From Candidatus Didemnitutus sp. (GTDB lineage Bacteria; Verrucomicrobiota; Verrucomicrobiia; Opitutales; Opitutaceae): a stretch of 64,000 bases of DNA. Below, piece after piece: positions 54,852 through 63,877 of this stretch. The notes beneath the pieces were generated by a model. That model did no database searches, was not told the origin of the DNA, and saw only the letters and a list, made by a program, of their open reading frames with translations. The position numbers were made by a program, and so were the translations under genes. Each line of letters opens with the position of its first letter. Positions within the stretch are counted from its first letter, which is position 1. The stretch is taken from contig JAHCAY010000001.1 of assembly GCA_019634575.1 (NCBI GenBank), positions 248,001 through 312,000 on the forward strand, read 5' to 3'.

Positions 54852-55184
54852 TCACGAAATCAACTCGGGCGGCGGCGGCCACGCGGGGCGTTGCTTGGTC
54901 TGCCGCACGGGCTTCGCGGCATCGCGCGCGGGCGAAGCGGCATTCGGGGAAGCTGTGGGCGGCGCAGGAGGCGTCGGTGCGGGTTCGGCGACGGTGCTGT
55001 TGCCGGCGTCGTCCGCCGGCGGCATGGCGGGGGAGTTGACGTTTTTCGCTGGCTCGCCGGCCTTGCCGTTTGCCCTGGCGGATTCGGTGTATTGCTCGTC
55101 GGCGGCGAGGGCCGACGCACCGGTCAGCACTGCTGCGGCGAAGAGCAGAGCGAGCGACGAGTGCAGCCGGAGGCGGAGCGTCAT
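54852..55184 (-). CDS. Small exported proline-rich protein
   Basis: A 110-residue protein with a clear signal peptide (MTLRLRLHSSLALLFAAAVLTGASALA) and a mature region rich in Pro, Ala and Asp with no fold-forming pattern. It ends 42 bases before the ABC ATPase on the same strand, so it may be the first gene of that operon. Unrecognised; the only support is the signal peptide and position. Confidence 0.6.
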   Translation of the reverse strand: MTLRLRLHSSLALLFAAAVLTGASALAADEQYTESARANGKAGEPAKNVNSPAMPPADDAGNSTVAEPAPTPPAPPTASPNAASPARDAAKPVRQTKQRPAWPPPPELIS

Positions 55185-55351
55185 GGGAGGGGCGCGCGGT
55201 TAAGCGGCGCCTCATTCTTTCGCACGCGATGTGCCATGGGTGAATCGAATTTGGACCGCTGATACGCAGTGCTTTGCGCAAAGCGACTGGCGGCGCGGGT
55301 CGCGCCAACGCTCGGATTCGAAATTAGACCGTCCCAAACTCGGGACGAATT

Positions 55352-56344
55352 TCAGGGGAGGAGGCGAGTGGCGGCGTCGATGCGGTCGCCGACGCGCGAC
55401 CAGCGATAGACGAGCGGCCCGCTGGCGCGTTTGAGCGACTTGAACAGCTCCTTGTCAGCGCGTTGCTGGAGCATGAGTTCCTCCATCCCGACGGCGGAAC
55501 AGTTGAAAATTTTGGCGTAGCCCTTGTAGACGCGCGGTTCGCCGAGGATGCGCGAGGCGTCGGTCGGCTGCGGCCACGATCGCCGGTCGAGCACGAGAAA
55601 ACTGTAGGGCAACGAGCGCAGGTCGATGCCGGCGCGCTGGCCGAATTTGACCCACTCGGAGCTGGCGAAAATTTCCGACGGCGGCGCGGCGAAGAAGTGG
55701 CACCAGTCGCGTTCGCGGCCCGCGGCGAGGAGACCGCAGGCGGCGGCGTGCGGGCAGGGCGCGACGGCGTTGAAGCCGTCGGCGCGCGCCTGCTCCCGCC
55801 AAGCGATGATCGCGCGTCCGACTTCATGTGTGCCGGGCTCGACCCAGAGGACCGTTTGCGCGCGGGCGAGGAGGCTGCGGAGCTCGGCCCGACCGTTGTC
55901 ATCGAGCTCGTTCAGCACATGACTGACCACGAGGACGTCGATGGCGCCTTCTTGCAGGAACCGGTAGTTCGCGCGCTCGACGGCGAGATCAGGAAACGCC
56001 GTGCGCGCGCGGTGCTCGGCGAATTCCACGGCGAGGGGCGAGTGATCGTGCAGAACGAGTCGGGCGACGTTGGTCGCGCCGAGAAGGTCCGCGACGCGCC
56101 GACCGGCCACGCCGCTGCCGCAGCCCCAATCGAATACCGTGGCGTTGGCCGGTGCGGTCCAGTTGCGCAGGCGCAACTCGCGGAGCACTGCGTCCCATTT
56201 CCAGCCGATGCGTTCAGCGTAGGTGAGGTCGTAGGCCTCAAGGTCGGTGATCGTGTGCCAATACGGTCCCTCGGTGCGGGCGTCCGTAAGGAACGTCTCG
56301 CGGAGGCGATCGAGCACTTCCCAGTCCAGCGAGGTCAGGTCCAT
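55352..56344 (-). CDS. Rsm22-family SAM methyltransferase with Fe-S cysteines
   Basis: A 330-residue class I methyltransferase. The SAM motif FDWGCGSGVAG is at 71-81, followed by LHDHSPLA and SHVLNEL. The C-terminal half has the Rsm22/METTL17 signature: C197 and C203 (PCPHAAAC), C215 (RDWCHF) and C282 (KIFNC), which in METTL17 bind a 4Fe-4S cluster. Relatives act in small ribosomal subunit assembly or rRNA methylation. Its ATG overlaps the SLBB gene stop (TGATG), so the two are coupled. Confidence 0.88.
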   Translation of the reverse strand: MDLTSLDWEVLDRLRETFLTDARTEGPYWHTITDLEAYDLTYAERIGWKWDAVLRELRLRNWTAPANATVFDWGCGSGVAGRRVADLLGATNVARLVLHDHSPLAVEFAEHRARTAFPDLAVERANYRFLQEGAIDVLVVSHVLNELDDNGRAELRSLLARAQTVLWVEPGTHEVGRAIIAWREQARADGFNAVAPCPHAAACGLLAAGRERDWCHFFAAPPSEIFASSEWVKFGQRAGIDLRSLPYSFLVLDRRSWPQPTDASRILGEPRVYKGYAKIFNCSAVGMEELMLQQRADKELFKSLKRASGPLVYRWSRVGDRIDAATRLLP

Positions 56345-56718
56345 CAGCGCAGGGCGAGATCGAGTCGTTCCGGAACGAAAAGGCGGTCCCCAGCTCGCGG
56401 CGACGGGACAGTGAACTCGCGGGTCATGTCGAGCGGTTGGGCGCGCCGGTGGGTCGTGCCCGAGTCACGGACGAGATAGACGGCACTCATCTTCGCGTAA
56501 GGCTGCGGTCCGCCGGCGTGCTCGATGGCGCGGGCGAAGGTTTCTCCGGGAGCGAGTTGGACGACGCCGGGGCGAACCACGCTGCCGGTGATCGTAACGG
56601 GAGTGGTCCGCGTCGCCGCGGGCGCTGCGTGCGGCGACGCGCGATTCGTTTCTTCATGGCCGAGCCAAGCGAGGCCGGTGAGAACTACGACGGCGCCGAT
56701 CAGGGTAAGCTTTCTCAT
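56344..56718 (-). CDS. Membrane-anchored SLBB-domain protein
   Basis: A 124-residue protein with an N-terminal hydrophobic anchor (about 5-19), a short linker, and an SLBB beta-grasp domain (VTITGSVVRPGVVQLAPGETF, AIEHAGGPQPYAKMSAVYLV in parts, AGDRLFVPERL). SLBB domains are found in capsule export (Wza) and in DNA-uptake proteins and bind extracellular polymers. It is coupled to the downstream methyltransferase gene, an unusual pairing. Confidence 0.82.
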   Translation of the reverse strand: MRKLTLIGAVVVLTGLAWLGHEETNRASPHAAPAATRTTPVTITGSVVRPGVVQLAPGETFARAIEHAGGPQPYAKMSAVYLVRDSGTTHRRAQPLDMTREFTVPSPRAGDRLFVPERLDLALR

Positions 56719-56748
56719 CGGCGCGAGCCCGCGCGGTGGGCGCGGGGC

Positions 56749-57663
56749 TTACTTCGTCACCGTCACCGGCACGCTGCTTTCGCCGGCGCTGCTCTTGAAG
56801 AAGAGCGAGCCGGTGCCGGGTTTGCCGCCTTGGACGGCGATCGTGACGCTGGTCTGGCCGGCGGGCACGATCACTTCGGGCATCACGATGCTCTCGGGCA
56901 CGTCGGTCTGGACGTCGATGAGCATGCCGCCGGCGGGAGCCGGTTGCGGAATGGTGAAGGTCATCGCCTGTTGTTCGCCGGCACGAAGGTTGAGCGCGGT
57001 GGGCGAGACGGTGAAGTTGATGGCGTCGACGCGGAACGAGCCGACGGCGAGGGCGGTGCCGCCGCCAGCGAGGCGCAGGGTGTAGCTGCGGCCGGTTTCC
57101 ACGGCCGGGACGAAGAAGCTGATCGAGCTGGGCGACTCGAAGACGGTGCGGGTCGGGCTGTTGTCGAAATAGACGACGTCGTTCGGCGTGAAGCCGGCGC
57201 CGAGCACGCTGACACGAGCGCCGATGGGGGCGCGGCTCGCTTCCGGGCGGAGAACGTAGCGGCCGGCGATGTTCAGGTGTTGGAGCTCGGAGTGCATTTC
57301 GCTCGCGAGGGCGCCGGCGGGGGCGTCTTTGCCGAGGTAGGCGACGATGAAATAATACGAGGCGTTCGTGCGGCCGGCGGGCAGTTGGTAGTCGAATTCC
57401 CAGATGTCGGCCTGAGCGCTCTTGGTCATCGGGTAGATTTGGCCGTCGATGACGATGCGCGGCTTGATGCTGGACTCATCGATGGTGTAGCTCGCCGGCT
57501 TGAAGTTCGCGGTGATCGTGTAGATCTGCGACGGATTGGCCGGCACGTTGTCCGGCGTCATGTTGGTGATCGTCAGCGACTGGCAGCCGGCCAGGAAGCC
57601 GAGCGCGATGATCGCGCTGACGAGCGCCGTGTTGCGGCGGAAACGGGAAGAGAAGGGTTGCAT
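56749..57663 (-). CDS. IPT/TIG-domain lipoprotein
   Basis: A 304-residue lipoprotein with lipobox FLAGC (C27). The mature part looks like three or more Ig-like beta-sandwich units: an N-terminal one with SYTIDESSIKPRIVIDGQIY, a TIG-like one (GARVSVLGAGFTPNDVVYFD), and a C-terminal unit with SVTIAVQGGKPG. Probably an outer-membrane or surface adhesion/scaffold protein. Divergent from hemW across a 60-base gap. Confidence 0.85.
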   Translation of the reverse strand: MQPFSSRFRRNTALVSAIIALGFLAGCQSLTITNMTPDNVPANPSQIYTITANFKPASYTIDESSIKPRIVIDGQIYPMTKSAQADIWEFDYQLPAGRTNASYYFIVAYLGKDAPAGALASEMHSELQHLNIAGRYVLRPEASRAPIGARVSVLGAGFTPNDVVYFDNSPTRTVFESPSSISFFVPAVETGRSYTLRLAGGGTALAVGSFRVDAINFTVSPTALNLRAGEQQAMTFTIPQPAPAGGMLIDVQTDVPESIVMPEVIVPAGQTSVTIAVQGGKPGTGSLFFKSSAGESSVPVTVTK

Positions 57664-57723
57664 GGGAAAAGGTTGCGCCGGGCCTCGCAGGCCGTTGGCT
57701 GATCGGAAATTGACGCACTTCTA

Positions 57724-58950
57724 ATGGCCGGGTTCCCCCTAGCGCAAGAAAAGTCTCGGAACGGAGCTGTCGCGGCGCCCGGCGATGCCGCGTCGGCGCT
57801 CGGTGTCTACGTGCATGTGCCGTTTTGCGCGACGACGTGCGACTTTTGCGCGTTCTACCAGACCGTGCCGAAGGCCGATGCCGTGCCGCGCTACCTCGTG
57901 GCGATCCGCGACGAGGCGGCGCTCGTGGCGCGGGGCGATCGGCGCGTGGACACCGCTTTCTGGGGCGGCGGCACGCCGGGGTTGTTGCGCGCCGGCGAGC
58001 TCGAACAGCTCGGTCGTGCGATGGTGGATTTTTGCGGCGGTGCGCCAGCCGAGTGGAGTGTCGAGATGGCCCCGGCGACCGTCACGGCGGAGCGACTCAA
58101 GGTGCTGCGCGAGCTCGGCGTGACGCGGATTTCGCTCGGCGTGCAGAGTTTCAACGAGGCGCTGCTCGACGCGCTCGGACGCCAGCACAATCCAAAGCAA
58201 ATCTATCGCGCCTACGACCTGATCCGCGCGGCGGGTTTTCCGAGCGTGAATCTCGACCTGATGTTTGCGTTGCCGAATCAGGACGAGGCGCAATGGCGCG
58301 CGGATTTGACGGAGGTCGTGCGGCTCGCGCCGGACCATTTGTCGACGTATTGCCTCACCTTCGAGGAGGACACGGCGCTGTGGGTGAAACTCTCGCAGGG
58401 CAAGGTGAAGCTCGACCCGGAGAAGGAGGCGGCGTTCTACCTGCGCACCTGGGAGTTCCTCGACGGTGTCGGCTTCGCGCAATACGAGGTGTCGAACTTC
58501 GCGCGGCCGGGCCACGTTTGCCGGCACAATCTCAACACGTGGCGGATGAACGAGTGGATCGGCTTCGGACCGTCGGGCGCATCGCAGTTCGCCGGTTGGC
58601 GCGCGAGCAACCCGCCGGACCTGACGCAGTGGCACGCGGATGTCGCCGCGGGGCGGCGTGCGACGACAGATCGCACGCCGCTCACACCGGACTTGCTCGC
58701 GGCGGACAGCGTGATCTTCGGCTTGCGCATGAACGCCGGCGTTTCGCTGCCGGAGTTGCGCGCGAAATACCCGACGGCACCGTGGGAAAGTCTGCACGAC
58801 TTCCTGCCGAAGCTGCTGCTCGACGGATTGCTCACGCACTCGCCGGAAGGGCGCATTCAGCTCACGTCGCGCGGCCGGTTGCTGGCCGACGCCGTCGGCG
58901 CGGAAGTGCTTGAAGCCTTCTCGGCCGCCCCGAAAACTCCCGGCCAATGA
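57724..58950 (+). CDS. hemW: HemW, radical-SAM haem chaperone
   Basis: A 408-residue radical-SAM protein of the HemW group (formerly called oxygen-independent coproporphyrinogen III oxidase-like). The cluster motif CATTCDFC is CxxxCxxC and is preceded by YVHVPFC. WGGGTPGLL, LGVQSFNEALL and LDLMFALPNQ follow. HemW lacks the second SAM site of HemN and delivers haem to respiratory enzymes. It overlaps the next gene by ATGA. Confidence 0.93.
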   Translation: MAGFPLAQEKSRNGAVAAPGDAASALGVYVHVPFCATTCDFCAFYQTVPKADAVPRYLVAIRDEAALVARGDRRVDTAFWGGGTPGLLRAGELEQLGRAMVDFCGGAPAEWSVEMAPATVTAERLKVLRELGVTRISLGVQSFNEALLDALGRQHNPKQIYRAYDLIRAAGFPSVNLDLMFALPNQDEAQWRADLTEVVRLAPDHLSTYCLTFEEDTALWVKLSQGKVKLDPEKEAAFYLRTWEFLDGVGFAQYEVSNFARPGHVCRHNLNTWRMNEWIGFGPSGASQFAGWRASNPPDLTQWHADVAAGRRATTDRTPLTPDLLAADSVIFGLRMNAGVSLPELRAKYPTAPWESLHDFLPKLLLDGLLTHSPEGRIQLTSRGRLLADAVGAEVLEAFSAAPKTPGQ

Positions 58951-59450
58951 CGTCGCTGCGCTTCGCTTTCCTCGCTCTTGCCGCGCTCGCGTTGGCTGGT
59001 TGCCAGAGCACGGCACCGGACAAGCCGAAGGACTACGAGCCGCTCGTGGCGCGCTTCTACCTCGAAGCCAAACCGAGCGAGGCGGGAGTGGCGGTGACGC
59101 TGCCGCAGAGCGGCGTCACGATCGCCGTCGCGCCGAAACCAGTCGTCGTCGAATACGACATCGCGAACGCCGAGGTGGCGCAGGTGGATCTCGGGCGCTG
59201 CCTGCTGGTGCAGCTGAATCCCGCCGCGTCGCGTGATTTGTATCGGTTGAGCGTCGGCGCCATCGGCCGGCGGCTCGCGCTGGCCTTGAACGACCAGTTC
59301 GTCGGCGCGCGCCGGATCGATCAGGCGATCGCGGATGGCGCGGTGTTGATTTTCCTCGAGACGTCCGAGGCCGAGTTGCCGGGGCAGGTCGAGCGACTGA
59401 AGCGCACTTCCGCCGATCTGGCGGAAGCGGCGCGCAAAGCCCGGCGATGA
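58947..59450 (+). CDS. Lipoprotein with a SecD-P1-head-like domain
   Basis: A 167-residue lipoprotein with lipobox LAGC (C19). The mature part resembles the P1 head subdomain of SecDF: VARFYLEAKP, VTLPQSGVTIAV, DLGRCLLVQLNPAASRDLYRLS and RLALALNDQFVGARRI then ADGAVLIFLE. SecD proper is not in the window. Free-standing lipoproteins of this type are of unknown role. Coupled by ATGA overlaps to hemW upstream and the M23 peptidase downstream. Confidence 0.78.
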   Translation: MTSLRFAFLALAALALAGCQSTAPDKPKDYEPLVARFYLEAKPSEAGVAVTLPQSGVTIAVAPKPVVVEYDIANAEVAQVDLGRCLLVQLNPAASRDLYRLSVGAIGRRLALALNDQFVGARRIDQAIADGAVLIFLETSEAELPGQVERLKRTSADLAEAARKARR

Positions 59451-60457
59451 GGCGGCTGCTTTCCACGCTCGTCTTTGGTTTGCTTGCGCTCGCGCCGGTC
59501 GCGCGCGCGAAGATCGATCTCGTTTTCCCAACCCCGCAGAAGGCGTGGACGACGGGACGCATTGACGAGTTCATCCAACCCACAGTGTCGGGGGATCCGG
59601 AGTCGGGGCTGTTCGGTTGTGTGCGCAGTGGCGGCACGCAGTTCCACGAAGGTCTGGACATCAAGCCGACCGCGCGAGACCGCCGCGGCGAGCCGGCGGA
59701 CCCGGTTTTCGCAGCGATGGACGGGGTGGTGAAACACGTCAGCACCTCGCCGGGCTCGAGCAACTACGGGCGCTACATCGTCATCGAGCATCCCGAGCAG
59801 AAACCGGCCGTCTACACGCTCTACGCGCATCTCGCGGCGATCCAGTCGGGCATCCGGCCGGGCGTGCGCGTCGAAAAGGGGCAGACACTCGGCGTGATGG
59901 GACGCAGTTCGAGCGGCGGAGGAATCCCGAAGGAGCGCGGACACCTGCATTTCGAAATCGGGCTGCGCATGACCGACCGTTTTGAAAACTGGTATGCGAT
60001 GCGGCGCTTCGGCAATCGGAACGAGCACGGCGACTTCAACGGGATGAACCTGATGGGTATCGACCCGTTGGATTTTCTTCGTCTGTGGCGCACGGGGCGC
60101 GTCGATTCGTTCGCGGAGTATTTCGACCGGCTCCGTCCGGTCGTCACGTTGCGCATCGCGACGACGCGTGTGCCGGACTTCATCCAGCGCTATCCGGCGC
60201 TGTTGCGGAAGCCGATCGACGGACTCGTGGCCGGCTGGGAGGTCGCGTGCAACGGCACCGGGCTGCCGTTCGCCTGGACGCCGTTGTCGGCGAGCGAAGT
60301 GGTCGGTCTGCGCAGCGGGGAAGTGCGGATCGTTTCGGCCGACTCCGCGGCGTTGCGCGCACGCCGTTGCAAGGATCTCGTGCGCGTGCGCGGCGGCGGA
60401 TACGCACCCGGTGGCGACTTGCGCACGATGATCGAGCAGGTTTTCGGGATCAGGTGA
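59447..60457 (+). CDS. M23-family peptidase (LytM/DNA-K-like zinc endopeptidase)
   Basis: A 336-residue exported metallopeptidase with a signal peptide (MRRLLSTLVFGLLALAPVARA). Zinc motifs HEGLDI (HxxxD) and GHLHFEI (HxH) with YTLYAHL between them define the LytM fold. A C-terminal region of about 130 residues is not recognised. It likely cleaves peptidoglycan peptides. Last gene of the hemW operon. Confidence 0.93.
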   Translation: MRRLLSTLVFGLLALAPVARAKIDLVFPTPQKAWTTGRIDEFIQPTVSGDPESGLFGCVRSGGTQFHEGLDIKPTARDRRGEPADPVFAAMDGVVKHVSTSPGSSNYGRYIVIEHPEQKPAVYTLYAHLAAIQSGIRPGVRVEKGQTLGVMGRSSSGGGIPKERGHLHFEIGLRMTDRFENWYAMRRFGNRNEHGDFNGMNLMGIDPLDFLRLWRTGRVDSFAEYFDRLRPVVTLRIATTRVPDFIQRYPALLRKPIDGLVAGWEVACNGTGLPFAWTPLSASEVVGLRSGEVRIVSADSAALRARRCKDLVRVRGGGYAPGGDLRTMIEQVFGIR

Positions 60458-60501
60458 AACAGGCGACTGAATCCGCTGGAGACCGGTGCAGTCAAAATTG
60501 A

Positions 60502-60555
60502 GGGAGCGAGCTTGCTCGCGAAGGTTCCCCACGGGTCGCGAGCAAGCTCGCTCCC
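60502..60555. repeat. 20-bp perfect inverted repeat
   Basis: 60502-60521 and its exact complement at 60536-60555 with a 14-base loop. Each arm is itself nearly palindromic (GCGAGCTTGCTCGC core). No T-run follows. It lies between the M23 peptidase gene and a convergent TPR gene, as REP-like elements commonly do; the rest of the 216-base gap shows nothing else. Confidence 0.7.
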
Positions 60556-60673
60556 ACAACGGGGCGGCGCGGTGGCTACTGCCGCAACGCAGCAATCAGC
60601 GGTTTCTCTGTCTGGATCGCCCAACTCAACGCCGCTGGACTTGCGCTGACAGGCAGGGTTTGAAGCACGCCCC

Positions 60674-61072
60674 TTAACGGCGCTTTGACTTTCCGCCCTT
60701 TGCCGCGCTTTTGACCTCGGCGAGTATGCTCAGGAATTCCGGATCGACCTTGAGACTCACGAGATCGGGGTCTTGGCGCATCCACTCATGGTCGGTGTAG
60801 CCGAGCTTGAGCGCGACGCGGAGCGCATCGAGCGCGTCGAGCGGGCGGTTGCTGAGCGCGAAGCTGCACGCCAAGTTGTAGTGCGCCGTGGCGTTGGTCG
60901 GCTGGAGTTTGACCAGCTTGCGGTCCATACGCAGGCCGTCGGCGATGCGCCCGGTCTTGGTGTAGAGGCCGCCGAGGAGTTCGATGACGTCGGCGTAGCG
61001 CGGACAGCGGCGGTAGACGGATTCGAAGAAGGTGATTTCGAAGGCCGGGTCGCTCTTCGGCGGGCGGGACAT
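60674..61072 (-). CDS. Small TPR-like cytoplasmic protein
   Basis: A 132-residue helical protein with tetratricopeptide-like repeats (ELLGGLYTKTGRIADGL, LVKLQPTNATAHYNLACSFALSNRPLDAL, ALKLGY in sequence), a VDPEFLSILAEV end and a basic tail. No signal peptide. It lies directly downstream of the Fur-family gene on the same strand, three bases away, so probably cotranscribed. Function unknown. Confidence 0.85.
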   Translation of the reverse strand: MSRPPKSDPAFEITFFESVYRRCPRYADVIELLGGLYTKTGRIADGLRMDRKLVKLQPTNATAHYNLACSFALSNRPLDALDALRVALKLGYTDHEWMRQDPDLVSLKVDPEFLSILAEVKSAAKGGKSKRR

Positions 61073-61075
61073 GGA

Positions 61076-61537
61076 TTACTTGGCGTGGTTCGGGCACGCG
61101 TGCTTTTCGCGGAAGGCGATGCACTGCGCGCTGACTTGGAGGCGTTGGGAGATCGGCTTGAGGCCGAGCTTCGAGGAGACCGTGCTGCCATACCATTCCA
61201 TGAACGGGGCGCTGATCTCGAAAATCTTGTCGCAATCCACGCAGACGACCTGCGCGACCTGCGTGTTGCCGGAGGAGGGGAAGTAAAATTTCTCGCCCTT
61301 GCCGATATCCACTTCGCGCAGAAGGGCGCTCTCGGTCATGATCGGCAGCGTGCGATAGACGGTGGCGCGGGACACGGAGTCGTCGATGGCGCGTGCATGA
61401 TCGAGCAGCTCCTCGGCGGTGAAGTGCTCCTTTTGCGCGAACGCCGCGTCGAAGATCGCGAGGCGCTGGCTGGTCACGCGGAGACCTTTTTCGGTCAGGT
61501 AGGATTGGAATTTTTCGCGGGCAGCCTCGACGCTCAC
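61076..61537 (-). CDS. Fur-family metalloregulator
   Basis: A 153-residue repressor of the Fur/PerR/Zur family. It has a winged-helix N-terminus ([46 protein letters not shown]), a C-terminal dimerisation domain, and structural cysteines CVDC and [13 protein letters not shown]. Which metal or peroxide it senses cannot be decided. The start is taken as GTG at 61537; a TTG at 61573 is less likely. Divergent from priA. Confidence 0.92.
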   Translation of the reverse strand: MSVEAAREKFQSYLTEKGLRVTSQRLAIFDAAFAQKEHFTAEELLDHARAIDDSVSRATVYRTLPIMTESALLREVDIGKGEKFYFPSSGNTQVAQVVCVDCDKIFEISAPFMEWYGSTVSSKLGLKPISQRLQVSAQCIAFREKHACPNHAK

Positions 61538-61645
61538 ATCCGGAGCATCGGGGACGGCGTTTCCGAGTGTCAACGCGGAAGGCGACGCGTCCTTTGTCGG
61601 CGGAAACGCATTGCCTCACGCGGTGCGCGGGCATCGTCTCAGGCG

Positions 61646-63877
61646 ATGATCGTGGCCGTCCAGCCGCTCGCGGGTTTCGAGAAGCTCCTGCACTACAAGG
61701 TGCCGGCCTCGCTCGTGGACGCCGTCGGCGCGGGCTCGCTCGTGCGCATCTCGATCGGCCACCGGCATGGCATCGGGCTGGTGCTCGAGACCGATGCGCT
61801 GCCCGATGTGCCGTTGGAAAAGCTCAAGCCGATCGCCGAGGTGCTGCACGAATTCCCGGCGCTGACCTCGGACCTGCTCGAACTGGCGCGCTGGATGAGC
61901 AGCTACTACGCGGCGCGCATGGACTCCGTGCTTGAAACGATGATTCCCGGCGCGGTGCGCGCAGGCGCGCGGCTCAAGCACGACAAATACCTCGCGATCG
62001 CGCGCGAGCTCACGCCCGACGAGCATGCGGCGCTCACGCGCAAGGCCCCGAAGCAGGCCAAACTCTACGATTTCCTGAAGCAGCAGTTTCGCCCGGTGAA
62101 GAAATCGCTCGTGCTGCAACGCCTCGGTGCGACGGCTGCCGTCGCGAATGCGTTGCTCAGGCACGGCGTCGTGCGCGAGGAGCTGCGGCACGTCGAGCGC
62201 GTTGCCTACGCGGACAACTGGAGCGGCGGCGAAGTCGTGGCGAGCAAGCCGCCTGAGCTCAATCCCGAGCAGGCCGCCGTGGTCGCCTCGGTCGGTGCGA
62301 GTCTCGACAAGCGCAAGTTTGCGGTGCACCTGCTCAACGGCGTCACCGGCTCCGGCAAGACCGAGGTCTACCTTCGCGCGGTCGAGGCGGTGCTCGCGGC
62401 CGGCGGCAGCGCGATCTACCTCGTCCCCGAAGTTGCGCTCACGCCGCAGACGGTCGCACGGTTGCGCGGTCGCTTCGAAGCGGCGGGGCAGAAAACCGTC
62501 GTCTGGCACAGTCATCTCAGCGAAGGCGAGCGGCTCGACGGCTGGACGGCGCTCGCGTCGGGACAGGCGAGGGTGGTGGTCGGCGCGCGCTCGGCGGTCT
62601 TTGCGCCGGTGCGCGACTTGCGGCTCATCGTCGTCGATGAAGAACACGAGCCGGCCTACAAGCAGGACGAGACGCCGCGCTACCACGGACGCGACGTGGC
62701 GGTTTACCGCGCGAAACTCGCACAGGCGGTCTGTCTCCTCGGTTCGGCTACGCCGTCGCTCGAGTCGGTCGCGAACGTGCGCGCCGGCAAATACGTGCAG
62801 GATCGTCTGACAAAGCGCGTCGACGACAAGAAACTGCCGGACATCCAGATCGTCGACATGCGCATCGAGGTGATGCGCTCGCGCGGGTTGGTGACGCTCT
62901 CGCGGCTGCTCGTCGACCACATGCACCAGCGTTTCGCGCGCAAGGAGCAGACCATATTGTTCATCAACCGCCGCGGTTACTCGTCGTCGATGCAGTGCCG
63001 CAAATGCGGTCACGTCGAGGAGTGTCCGCATTGCAGCGTGTCGATGACGTATCATCGCGCGGACGAAACGCTGAAATGCCACCTCTGCGGCCACGAACGC
63101 GGGGCGCCCGCCGTGTGCCCATCGTGCGCCTCGCCGGAAATACGCTGGCGCGGCCTCGGCACGCAGCGCGTCGAGGAAGCAGTTCGCCGCGTGCTGCCGC
63201 GCGCGCGGCTCGAGCGCATGGACACGGACACGATGTCCAAGAAACACCGGTTTCGCGAAATCCTCGGCGACTTCCGCGCGGGCAAGATCGATATCCTCAT
63301 CGGCACGCAGATGATCGGCAAGGGGCTCGATTTTCCGAATGTGACGCTGGTCGGGCTGATCGATGCGGACATCTCGATGCACGTGCCGGATTTCCGCGCG
63401 AACGAACGGACTTTCCAGTTGCTCGTGCAAGTCGCCGGTCGCGCCGGTCGCGGCGATCGCGCGGGCGAAGTCGTCGTGCAGACCTTCACTCCGCAGGCGG
63501 AGGCGATCCAATTCGCGAAGAAGTCGGACTTCGAGGGCTTCGCCGAAGCGGAGCTGACGATGCGCAAGAACTTCGCCTATCCGCCGTATCGCCACCTGAT
63601 CCATCACCTATTCCGCGGTCCGAATCCGGAGAAGATCATGTTCTTCGCGCAGCAATGGGCGAAAAAGGTCGAGGCCGAGCTCGGCACCGAGATCGAGATC
63701 CGCGGCCCGTCCCCCGCGCCGATCGAGAAGGTGAAGGACGAATATCGCTTCCAGATCTGGTATTTCACCTACCGCACCGCGAAGGTCGTGGCCGCGCTGG
63801 TGAAGTTGCAGCAAACAATCGAGTGGCCGGCGGACGTAACCCAGGTGCTCGACGTTGATCCGATGAGCCTGGTGTGA
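61646..63877 (+). CDS. priA: Primosomal replication protein PriA
   Basis: DNA helicase that restarts stalled replication forks. 743 residues: N-terminal 3'-DNA-binding domain, helicase core with NGVTGSGKTEVY (Walker A), VVDEEHEP (DEEH) and GSATPSLES, and the zinc-binding cysteines CRKCGHVEECPHC...CHLCG...CPSC. Motif VI region VAGRAGRGDRAG. The ATG at 61646 is used; the frame stays open for 873 bases upstream, antisense to the Fur gene, but has no family similarity there. Confidence 0.97.
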   Translation: MIVAVQPLAGFEKLLHYKVPASLVDAVGAGSLVRISIGHRHGIGLVLETDALPDVPLEKLKPIAEVLHEFPALTSDLLELARWMSSYYAARMDSVLETMIPGAVRAGARLKHDKYLAIARELTPDEHAALTRKAPKQAKLYDFLKQQFRPVKKSLVLQRLGATAAVANALLRHGVVREELRHVERVAYADNWSGGEVVASKPPELNPEQAAVVASVGASLDKRKFAVHLLNGVTGSGKTEVYLRAVEAVLAAGGSAIYLVPEVALTPQTVARLRGRFEAAGQKTVVWHSHLSEGERLDGWTALASGQARVVVGARSAVFAPVRDLRLIVVDEEHEPAYKQDETPRYHGRDVAVYRAKLAQAVCLLGSATPSLESVANVRAGKYVQDRLTKRVDDKKLPDIQIVDMRIEVMRSRGLVTLSRLLVDHMHQRFARKEQTILFINRRGYSSSMQCRKCGHVEECPHCSVSMTYHRADETLKCHLCGHERGAPAVCPSCASPEIRWRGLGTQRVEEAVRRVLPRARLERMDTDTMSKKHRFREILGDFRAGKIDILIGTQMIGKGLDFPNVTLVGLIDADISMHVPDFRANERTFQLLVQVAGRAGRGDRAGEVVVQTFTPQAEAIQFAKKSDFEGFAEAELTMRKNFAYPPYRHLIHHLFRGPNPEKIMFFAQQWAKKVEAELGTEIEIRGPSPAPIEKVKDEYRFQIWYFTYRTAKVVAALVKLQQTIEWPADVTQVLDVDPMSLV

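Noticed and set aside
61540-61573. TTG start or TTGACA promoter upstream of the Fur-family gene
   Set aside because: A TTG start lacks a ribosome site and no -10 follows the TTGACA; the GTG at 61537 fits family length better.
60773-61645. A 291-codon N-terminal extension of priA
   Set aside because: It runs antisense through the Fur and TPR genes and has no similarity to PriA; the usual PriA N-terminus begins at 61646.
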